Shown here: positions 55,475-64,000 of the stretch, piece after piece
How positions within the stretch are numbered: position 1 is the stretch's first letter
How the letters are laid out: each line of letters begins with the position of its first letter
NCBI GenBank assembly: GCA_965279705.1
Contig: OZ257257.1
Span: 3,534,001-3,598,000 of the forward strand
Source: Stagnimonas sp965279705
GTDB lineage: Bacteria > Pseudomonadota > Gammaproteobacteria > Nevskiales > Nevskiaceae
Direction: 5' to 3'
DNA: 64,000 bases
Translations under genes and position numbers: made by a program
The notes under the pieces: generated by a model
Seen by the model: only the letters and a program-made list of their open reading frames with translations
Databases searched by the model: none
Told to the model about the DNA's origin: nothing

Positions 55475-57352
55475 TCACTCGCCGATGTTGATTGCGGTGG
55501 GGTCGGCCTGCGCGCGCAGGGTGCTGAGCAACGCGGTGTTGGCGCTGCCATCGGCGTTGAGCAGGCCACCGAGTGCGTCGCTGGTCGTCTTCGTTGCTGG
55601 CGCTGCGCTGCGGATCGCTTGCAGCGCCGTCGCGCGTGTAGTGCCTGCGCCGATGAAATCGAAACCTTGCAGTGCTTTGGCAAGCTCCGGCAGCGCGAGC
55701 CTGTCGGCGCTGACCCGCGCCGACTGCTGCGCAAAGCGGCGCACCGCGGGGTAGCCGTCTTCCATCGCCGCGAACAGCAGCGGCAGCTGCGCCATGCGTT
55801 CTGCATCGGTGAGCGCGGATTTTTCACTGCCCGCGAGCTTGGCCGCGACCGCGCGCTGCACGGGATCACCTTCGAAGAGTTGGCGCAGGTTCTCCGGTAT
55901 CGACGCGCTCGCCGTTGTCGCAACAGCGCTGCCCCGCCAGGCACTCACCGCATCCGCCGCCCACTGCGCCGACCGATTGCCGTGGCAGGTCGTGCAGGCA
56001 TCCGGCTGCTGGTTGCTGGCGGCGGCGAGCGGATCGGGCGCGCGAATACGGTGCGTGCGGTGAATCTCCATCACGCCGTAGACCATCTTCGGCATGTGGC
56101 AATCCACACAGTTCGTCGTCGGGCTCGCCTTGGCGTGCGCGGCATGGGCGGGCAATGCAGCGGCGTCCTTGTGGCAGCCCACACACGAGGCCCCGGCGCG
56201 GTTTTCCTCGGTGATCATCCCCGCTGGCGTGCCGCCGTGGGCCTCGTGGCAGCCGATACAGGTTGCCCCGCCTCTGGTGTAGCAATCGGATTGCAGAAGC
56301 CCCTGCATCTCGTAGGCCGAGAGGCGCGGCGTGCCGTCTTTCCAGAACCGCAGCTTGAACAGATTGGGGTCACCGCCGGATACCGGCGTGTCAGGGCGCA
56401 CCAGCGACACATGCTCGGCCAGCACGTCGCCGGCGCGGTAGCTCGGCCCGCTGCGCAGCCACTGGCTCGCCATTTCCAGCTTGGCCGGCTGGCGCTGGCC
56501 GTGGCACTGGCCGCAGACCTCGGCGCTGCGTTGCGGCGTGAGTTTTTTGGGGTTGGTGATGGTCGGGTCGCTCGCTTTTGACCAATGCAGCCAGTAGCGC
56601 CGCAGTGGGTTGCGATTAGCTTTTGCGTGCGTCGCGCCCGGGCCGTGGCAGCTCTCGCAGGCGATGCCGAGTTCGGCCACTTCGCTATCCCAAAGCGCGG
56701 CATTGATGAAGTTGAAGCGCTCGCCCGCGCGGGCGCGATTCAGCAGCGCATCCTCGTTGGTGATGTTGGGATTCACGCCGGTGTTGTGGCAGAAAATGCA
56801 GTTGGGGTTCCACACCGCCGCATGCTGGTTGAAGCCCTGGTGGTCGTCGTAGAGAAACGCGCCGTTGTAATGCACCCAGCGCTGGTCGCCGATGTGCCAG
56901 ATCAGGTGCAGTCGCGCGTAACGGCCGTCGGCGTCCTTGCTCAGGTATTGCTGATAGCGGTGGCTGCCCACGGTGCGCGCGACCTCGACCGTGGCCTTGA
57001 CCGCCTGAGTGCTCGGGTCGAGATACTCGAACAGGTATTTGCCATCGCGCTGCACCGGCCGCACCGGCACGCCCCAGGCATTCACCACCTTGCCATCGAA
57101 GTGCCCCTGCACGCTGGTATCAGAGGCCTCTTGCGTCATCGTGCGGTGGTAGGTGCGTTTCCAGCTAGCGTGGTGATCGGCGTGGCAGGAGAGGCAGGTG
57201 TTGCTACCGACAAAGGCGTTGCGGTCGCGCTGCAAAGGCTGTTGTACCGCTGCATAGGCCGACCAGCCCCACCAGGCACCTGTCACCAGCACCATCAGAA
57301 TGAGGGTGCTGAATGCGGCAATGCGCAGGGCGGGTGATTTCAGGGCAGGCAT
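55475..57352 (-). CDS. Octahaem c-type cytochrome with HEAT-like C-terminal region
   Basis: A 625-residue periplasmic cytochrome anchored by one N-terminal helix (~10-30). Eight CxxCH haem sites start at residues 53, 185, 232, 280, 365, 390, 415 and 453. The N-terminal fold with CLSCHADHHASWKRTYH resembles cytochrome c554-type multihaem proteins. After ~490 there are no more haems; the last ~135 residues are Ala/Leu-rich helices that look HEAT-like (ALTDAERMAQLPLLFAAMED, AVRRFAQQSARVSADRL). Redox substrate unknown; it is followed by a four-helix membrane protein. Confidence 0.9.
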   Translation of the reverse strand: MPALKSPALRIAAFSTLILMVLVTGAWWGWSAYAAVQQPLQRDRNAFVGSNTCLSCHADHHASWKRTYHRTMTQEASDTSVQGHFDGKVVNAWGVPVRPVQRDGKYLFEYLDPSTQAVKATVEVARTVGSHRYQQYLSKDADGRYARLHLIWHIGDQRWVHYNGAFLYDDHQGFNQHAAVWNPNCIFCHNTGVNPNITNEDALLNRARAGERFNFINAALWDSEVAELGIACESCHGPGATHAKANRNPLRRYWLHWSKASDPTITNPKKLTPQRSAEVCGQCHGQRQPAKLEMASQWLRSGPSYRAGDVLAEHVSLVRPDTPVSGGDPNLFKLRFWKDGTPRLSAYEMQGLLQSDCYTRGGATCIGCHEAHGGTPAGMITEENRAGASCVGCHKDAAALPAHAAHAKASPTTNCVDCHMPKMVYGVMEIHRTHRIRAPDPLAAASNQQPDACTTCHGNRSAQWAADAVSAWRGSAVATTASASIPENLRQLFEGDPVQRAVAAKLAGSEKSALTDAERMAQLPLLFAAMEDGYPAVRRFAQQSARVSADRLALPELAKALQGFDFIGAGTTRATALQAIRSAAPATKTTSDALGGLLNADGSANTALLSTLRAQADPTAINIGE

Positions 57353-57437
57353 GGTGATCAGCGTGCGCAGTGCATCACAGGCTTGTCAAAAAATGGCATT
57401 TGCAACAGCTCAAAAAAGCGCACTTTGCCGGCCGGCT

Positions 57438-57980
57438 CTACTTGCTCAGCAGTTCGTCCACCACGTTACTCAGCGTCGCATAGCTCGCCACCCCTTGCGC
57501 CGAGGCTGCGGCACGATACTGTTCGCCGTTGCCACTAAGCACCAGCACCGGCTGCATGCCCGCCGCACGCGCCGCGGCAATGTCGGTATCCGAGTCGCCC
57601 ACAAACCAGACGTTTTCAATGCTCGCGCCCAGTCGCCGCGCCAGGTCTTTCAACATGCCCGGATTGGGCTTTCGCATTTCTGTCGCGTTATCTGGATGCT
57701 CGGGTGCAAACGCCACCGCATCGATGCGCCCGCCGCGTTCGGCGAGCAGTTTCTGCATCTTGGCGTTCATCGCCGCAAAGGCGTCGTAGTCGAACAACTT
57801 GCGGCCGAGGCCGGCCTGATTGGTGGCAAGGCACACGCGCCAACCCGCCTGCGTGAGTCGGGCAATCGCCTCAAGGCTGCCCGGCATCGGAAGCCACTCT
57901 GCCGCGGATTTGATGTAGCTCGGCGAGTCGTGATTGATCACCCCGTCGCGGTCGAGAACGATCCATTTCATCGTGCTCAT
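57438..57980 (-). CDS. gmhB: D-glycero-D-manno-heptose 1,7-bisphosphate 7-phosphatase (GmhB-like)
   Basis: HAD phosphatase of 180 residues in the ADP-heptose pathway for lipopolysaccharide core. Motif I is VLDRDGVIN (D10, D12), motif II ATNQAG, then MRKPNPGML and motif III/IV FVGDSDTDIAAARAAG. The loop that normally binds zinc (CPHH...CDCRKP in E. coli) is FAPEHPDNATEMRKP, without any cysteine. The start overlaps the glyS stop (ATGA). HisB-N-type or related phosphatases are alternative assignments. Confidence 0.85.
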   Translation of the reverse strand: MSTMKWIVLDRDGVINHDSPSYIKSAAEWLPMPGSLEAIARLTQAGWRVCLATNQAGLGRKLFDYDAFAAMNAKMQKLLAERGGRIDAVAFAPEHPDNATEMRKPNPGMLKDLARRLGASIENVWFVGDSDTDIAAARAAGMQPVLVLSGNGEQYRAAASAQGVASYATLSNVVDELLSK

Positions 57981-60034
57981 CCGGGCAGCAACGAGATGTC
58001 GGCGACGCTGCGGCAGAGCTTGTCCAAACGCGCCAGCAGAGCCAGACGATTGCTGCGCACCGCAGGGTCGTCGGCATTGACCATCACAGCATTGAAGAAG
58101 GCATCCACCGGCTCGCGTAGCGTGGCGAGTTGGGTGAGCTGCGCTGTGTAATCGCCTTCAAGGTCGAGCGCGTTCATGGCGGAAAACAGCGCGTGCTCGG
58201 CGTCGCTCTCGAACAGCTTGGCGTCGATGGCGATACCTACGTCGCCCGCTTGTTTGAGAATGTTGCGGATGCGCTTGTGCGCCGCTGCAAGGGCTTGCAG
58301 CTGCCCACTGCCACTAGCCTGCATGACAGCACTCACTCGCCTCTCAAAATCAACGGGAACGAATACATCAGTTGCAGCATTGACTGCGTCAAATACTTCG
58401 ACAGAAACAGCTCTTCCGCATATCTCACGACCCACGAAGTAGCTCTGCATGCGATCAATCAGGAAAGCGTTCAAGGCTATCAGCGTCGCCGCTCCTCTCT
58501 GACCGGCTGGCTGTAACACCAAGGCATCGCCAAGCAGTTGTGCCACGTTAATCGGTAGCGATGCTTCAATGCAGATACGAATAACGCCATTTGCAGAACG
58601 ACGCAGTGCATAGGGGTCTTTGCTGGCCGTGGGCTTTTGGCCGATGGCGAAGATGCCCGCAAGCGCATCGAGCTTGTCGGCGAGTGCGAGCACCTGGCCT
58701 TCACGCGTCGATGGAATCGGTGTGCCCTGCTGAGTCGGCAGGTAGTGCTCGCCAATGGCCTTCGCAATAACTTCAGAAGCACCGGAGGCGCGGGCGTAGT
58801 AGCCACCCATCAAGCCCTGTAATTCGGGGAACTCGAACACCATCTTGGTGACAAGGTCGTTCTTGCAGAGTGCGGCTGCCTCTGACGCCACATCTCGGTC
58901 CGCACCAGCTGCGCCCGCAATGTGTGCCGCAATCGTTTGAATGCGATCCACGCGCGCATCCACCGTGCCGAGTTCTTTCTGATAGGTCGCGTCGGCCAGC
59001 TTGCTGCGATAACTGGCAAACGGCTGCTTCTTGTCCTGCTCCCAAAAGAACATCGCATCCGAGAGACGCGGCCGCACCACGCGCTCGTTGCCTTCGATGA
59101 TCTGCGACACATCGCGCGACGCGATGTTGGCGATGGTGATGAAGACCGGCTTGAGGCGTGTGTGCGCCGCGTCTTCGAACACGGTGAAGTAACGTTGGTT
59201 GGTCTCTACCGTCGCTACGATCACTTCGGGCGGCAGTTCCATGAAGCGCTCTTCCATGCGCCCAGCAATCACCACCGGCCACTCGACCAGGGCAGTCACT
59301 TCGTCCAGCAAATCTTCAGTGATGCGCGCGTGGCCGCCGAGCTTGGCGGCCTCGGCTTCGATCTGGCGCTTGATCTCGGCTTTGCGACTGCTCACTTGCG
59401 CCCACACGCGTGACGCCTTCAATGCCGTCTCGTAATCTGCTGGCGTCGCCAGCGAGATCGCCGCCGGCGCGTGAAAACGATGGCCGTAGGTCAATCGTCC
59501 GCTGTGCAGGCCAAAGCGGGCTAGCGGCACCACGGCCTCCCCCAGGAAGCACAGCAGCCACGACACCGGCCGCACGAAGGTCTCGTTGCCATCGCCCCAG
59601 CGCATGCGCTTGGGTACCAGCTCATCCATGCTCTTGAGGGTTTCTTCAAAAATGGCGGGGATGAGATCAGCTGTCGGCTTGCCGGGCTCGGTCTTGGCGT
59701 AGTGCAGCTTGCCGTCCTTCTGCCCCAGGGCCGAAAACTCGACGCCACACTTCTTGGCAAAGCCGAGTGCGGCAGGCGTCGGCGCACCATCCTTCAGGGC
59801 CACGTTCAATGCCGGGCCGGTGAGATCAACACTCTGCGTCGCCTGCTCGTCGGCGACACCCGCAACCAGTACTGCAATGCGACGCGGTGTTGCAAATACC
59901 CTGGCTTCGCCTGCGATGACACCACGCTTGGCAAAACCGCCCACCACGCCTGCACGCAGCGCCTCGGCGAGCGGCATCACGTAGCGGGCCGGCAGGTCTT
60001 CACAGCCAAGTTCGATCAGCAAATCGCGGGGCAT
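57977..60034 (-). CDS. glyS: Glycyl-tRNA synthetase beta subunit
   Basis: Beta subunit of the bacterial alpha2beta2 glycyl-tRNA synthetase, 685 residues. It starts with DLLIELGCEDLPARYVMPLAEAL, has LYGHRF-like TYGHRFHAPAAIS, the family block MEERFMELPPEVIVATVETNQRYF and the C-terminal anticodon-binding region. The alpha-subunit gene glyQ, usually directly upstream, is not here: upstream is a 318-bp gap and then divergent katG. Bases ~58320-58440 in the gene are 48% G+C, clearly below the rest, with the frame intact. Confidence 0.96.
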   Translation of the reverse strand: MPRDLLIELGCEDLPARYVMPLAEALRAGVVGGFAKRGVIAGEARVFATPRRIAVLVAGVADEQATQSVDLTGPALNVALKDGAPTPAALGFAKKCGVEFSALGQKDGKLHYAKTEPGKPTADLIPAIFEETLKSMDELVPKRMRWGDGNETFVRPVSWLLCFLGEAVVPLARFGLHSGRLTYGHRFHAPAAISLATPADYETALKASRVWAQVSSRKAEIKRQIEAEAAKLGGHARITEDLLDEVTALVEWPVVIAGRMEERFMELPPEVIVATVETNQRYFTVFEDAAHTRLKPVFITIANIASRDVSQIIEGNERVVRPRLSDAMFFWEQDKKQPFASYRSKLADATYQKELGTVDARVDRIQTIAAHIAGAAGADRDVASEAAALCKNDLVTKMVFEFPELQGLMGGYYARASGASEVIAKAIGEHYLPTQQGTPIPSTREGQVLALADKLDALAGIFAIGQKPTASKDPYALRRSANGVIRICIEASLPINVAQLLGDALVLQPAGQRGAATLIALNAFLIDRMQSYFVGREICGRAVSVEVFDAVNAATDVFVPVDFERRVSAVMQASGSGQLQALAAAHKRIRNILKQAGDVGIAIDAKLFESDAEHALFSAMNALDLEGDYTAQLTQLATLREPVDAFFNAVMVNADDPAVRSNRLALLARLDKLCRSVADISLLPG

Positions 60035-60352
60035 GGGGGAGCAACTTCAACGACACAAAGGGCGCGTAGTGTCCGAAATCGAACGTCTTTACGCCAACCG
60101 CGGTCTGTAATGCCCAGACGTTGCCAATTTGCGGTGGGTTGGTTCTGGACTATCGCGGCCGCTGGAACAATCAATTTCTGCTATCCGCGTCACCGACTTA
60201 AGGTGTGCCCAGCCCAAGACTTGTTGCTCGCTCCACTTGAAAAAGGTGGCAGACAAAATCGATAGGCTCCACACCTGCCATGCCTTGCGCCCAAGCTGCA
60301 TCCGCGCCCGGGCAGCGCTTATTGACCCAGCCACACGAAGACGGAGAGATCA
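60035..60352. other. Intergenic region between glyS and katG (318 bp)
   Basis: Divergent control region for glyS (-) and katG (+). It holds no glyQ or glyQ fragment that I can recognise. A 13-codon GTG ORF (60069-60110) is present but has no support. Two CTAT tetramers (60150-60153, 60181-60184) are 31 bases apart, so they do not make an OxyR-type site. A GGAGAG ribosome-binding site lies at 60342-60347 before the katG ATG. Confidence 0.6.
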
Positions 60353-62539
<2,187 letters not shown>

Positions 62540-62579
62540 ACGATATTGATCAACTCACTCAATTAACTGGAGACTCAAG

Positions 62580-63017
62580 ATGACTATTGAAACCGTGAAA
62601 GTGCTGTACACCGCCACCGGCACCGCTGAAGGCGGCCGCAACGGCACCACGCTCTCGGGCGATGGCCTGGTTGACGTGAACCTGTCGGTGCCCAAGGCCA
62701 TGGGCGGCCCCGGCAATACCGGTGCCACCACGCCAGAAGATCTGTTTGCCGCCGGTTATGCCGCCTGCTTCGGTGGCGCGGTGGAATACATGGGCGTGAA
62801 GAACAACCTCAAGGCCAGCTCGGTCAAGGTGGAGTCTGCCGTCGGCATTGGCACCACCGAGAGCGGCATGGGCTTGAAGGTCGACCTCACCGTCACCGTG
62901 GCGGGGCTCTCGCAGGCCGATGCCGAGAAGATCGTCGCGCTCGGCCATGCCTTCTGCCCGTACTCCAAGGCGATCAAGGGCAACGTCGAGGTCAACATCA
63001 AGACCATCGTCGCCTAA
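62580..63017 (+). CDS. ohr: Organic hydroperoxide reductase Ohr (OsmC family)
   Basis: Thiol peroxidase of 145 residues that reduces fatty-acid and other organic hydroperoxides. The two reactive cysteines are C63 (GYAACFGGA) and C126 (AFCPYSKA), and the conserved arginine is R20 (EGGRNG), with E53 in TTPEDL. These place it in Ohr, not OsmC. A GGAG site precedes the ATG. No ohrR regulator gene is adjacent. A strong terminator follows. Confidence 0.96.
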   Translation: MTIETVKVLYTATGTAEGGRNGTTLSGDGLVDVNLSVPKAMGGPGNTGATTPEDLFAAGYAACFGGAVEYMGVKNNLKASSVKVESAVGIGTTESGMGLKVDLTVTVAGLSQADAEKIVALGHAFCPYSKAIKGNVEVNIKTIVA

Positions 63018-63038
63018 GCGCGTTTGCAGCCACATCAG

Positions 63039-63076
63039 GCGCAAGCCGGGCGACACCGCCCGGCTTGCGCTTTTTT
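63039..63076 (+). terminator. Strong rho-independent terminator after ohr
   Basis: A 14-bp perfect stem (gcgcaagccgggcg, 63039-63052, with cgcccggcttgcgc, 63057-63070), ACAC loop, then TTTTTT (63071-63076). Confidence 0.95.
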
Positions 63077-63157
63077 GTGGGCGCCGCGGTCATCGCTCGC
63101 CACACTTCTTTGCGGCGCGCGCTTGAATGCATTGCCGCACAGCACCACGCTAGGGCG

Positions 63158-64000
63158 ATGCGCATCAATCCCAACGCCGACGCGGGCGACCCCGCCGCCA
63201 AACCCGCCACCCTGAAACAGGCTTGGGCGCAGCTGGTGCCGGTGTTGCGGCGGTTTCCCTTGGCGGTCACCGGCGCGATGCTGCTGCTGGTCGCGGCCAA
63301 AGTCGCCGGGGTTGGGCTGCCGCTGGTGCTGAAGTCGCTGGTGGACACGCTCGACCATCAACGCGGCACGCTGATCACTGCGCTGGCGTTGCCAGTCGCC
63401 TTGCTCGCGGCCTATGGCGCGCTGCGCTTTGCCAACGTGCTGTTCGGCGAGCTGCGCGACGTGCTGTTCGGGCGCGTGGCCGAGCGCGCCAAGCGCCGTA
63501 CGGGCTTAGGCGTGTTCGATCATCTGCACCGGCTCGACTTGGAGTTTCACCTCGCGCGCAAGAGTGGCGCGCTGTCGCGCGACATCGAACGTGGCGTGGA
63601 GGGCATTGGCTTTCTGCTGCGCTTCGTGCTGTTCACGGTCGCTCCCACGGCGCTTGAACTGGTGCTGGTCACCGCCCTGCTCTGGCAGCGTTACGAGATC
63701 GGCTTTGCATTGATTGCCGTTGCTGCCGTCTCGCTCTATGTGATTTTCTCGGTGGTGCTCACGGACTGGCGCACGCACTTTGTCCGCCACGCCAATACGC
63801 TCGATAGCGAAGCCACCGGCCGCGCGCTCGATTCGCTGCTCAACTTCGAGACCGTCAAGTACTTCGGCGCCGAGCCGCTGGAGGCGCGCCGCTACGACAG
63901 CGCCCTCGCCGCCTATGAAAAAGCCGCCGGCAAGAGCCGCTTCACGCTGGGTCTGCTCAATGGCGGACAGGCACTCATCATTGCGGCCGGCCTCACCGCC
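63158..64000 (+). CDS. Atm1/HMT1-type ABC exporter, N-terminal part (runs off window)
   Basis: Start of an ABC half-transporter with fused membrane and ATPase domains; 281 codons are in the window and the ATPase part lies beyond it. Transmembrane segments include PLAVTGAMLLLVAAKVAGVGL, LITALALPVALLAAYGALRF, LRFVLFTVAPTALELVLVT and FALIAVAAVSLYVIFSVVL. RALDSLLNFETVKYFGAEPLEARRYD is the characteristic Atm1 signature (glutathione-binding region in studied homologues). Likely exports glutathione-conjugated metals or related compounds. The ATG at 63158 follows AGGGCG. Confidence 0.88.
   Translation, partial: MRINPNADAGDPAAKPATLKQAWAQLVPVLRRFPLAVTGAMLLLVAAKVAGVGLPLVLKSLVDTLDHQRGTLITALALPVALLAAYGALRFANVLFGELRDVLFGRVAERAKRRTGLGVFDHLHRLDLEFHLARKSGALSRDIERGVEGIGFLLRFVLFTVAPTALELVLVTALLWQRYEIGFALIAVAAVSLYVIFSVVLTDWRTHFVRHANTLDSEATGRALDSLLNFETVKYFGAEPLEARRYDSALAAYEKAAGKSRFTLGLLNGGQALIIAAGLTA

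Noticed and set aside
60069..60110. 13-codon GTG ORF in the glyS-katG gap as a leader peptide
   Set aside because: It has no convincing ribosome-binding site and no terminator/antiterminator structure follows.
60150..60184. CTAT tetramers upstream of katG as an OxyR site
   Set aside because: They are 31 bases apart and lack the ATAG-N7-CTAT spacing needed for OxyR.
60035..60352. Remnant of glyQ upstream of glyS
   Set aside because: No stretch on the minus strand reads like the end of the alpha subunit, and the gap is far too short for the gene.

Overview
The window is G+C-rich (roughly two thirds by eye), densely coded chromosomal DNA, almost certainly from a gammaproteobacterium. Three gene orders point there: argH divergent from an algZ-algR-hemC set, the rpsU-yqeY-dnaG-rpoD macromolecular-synthesis operon next to a divergent tsaD, and a Cpx-like trio. 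An Ax21-like outer-membrane protein and an integron-type cassette hint at Xanthomonadales or a relative. That placement is inference; no rRNA gene is present. I saw no tRNA, rRNA, CRISPR array, prophage or transposase.

Layout. 1-7.7 kb: start of hemC, the AlgZ/AlgR-type two-component pair, argH, an OmpA-like protein, a small membrane/coiled-coil protein, an SDR oxidoreductase, a PQQ-type sugar dehydrogenase and an alpha/beta hydrolase. 7.7-14.4 kb: TRIC-type channel, PhaC-like synthase, SH3-repeat periplasmic protein, acetyl-CoA hydrolase/transferase and an FAD/NAD-binding protein. 14.4-26.2 kb: all five enzymes from phenylalanine to fumarate plus acetoacetate (phhA, hpd, hmgA, fahA, maiA), not as one operon but interleaved with a GAF-GGDEF diguanylate cyclase, a DsbA-like lipoprotein, a Cpx-like sensor/regulator/Spy trio and a FecR protein. 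26.3-26.7 kb: a single integron gene cassette with a convincing attC site. 26.7-37.2 kb: housekeeping genes (pyk, glycerophosphodiesterase, purT, D-aminoacylase-like amidohydrolase, DUF4197 protein, typA, fatty-acid desaturase). 37.3-40.4 kb: a minus-strand FecR/SPOR - glycosyltransferase - GH5 operon with ATGA overlaps. 40.6-46.3 kb: an ATP-grasp/GNAT pair, then ppk1 facing ppx tail to tail. 46.5-48.8 kb: two monohaem cytochromes and two outer-membrane barrels. 48.8-55 kb: the rpsU operon on the minus strand, tsaD and folB on the plus. 55-60 kb: an octahaem cytochrome with a small membrane partner, gmhB, and glyS without glyQ. 60.3-64 kb: katG, ohr and the start of an Atm1-type ABC exporter.

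The least ordinary items are a DnaG primase that has lost all four zinc ligands, the solitary integron cassette, the octahaem cytochrome operon, the ATP-grasp/GNAT pair of unknown product, glyS separated from glyQ with an internal low-G+C patch, and a desaturase with a long coiled-coil tail. I found no clear new multi-gene defence or mobile system.
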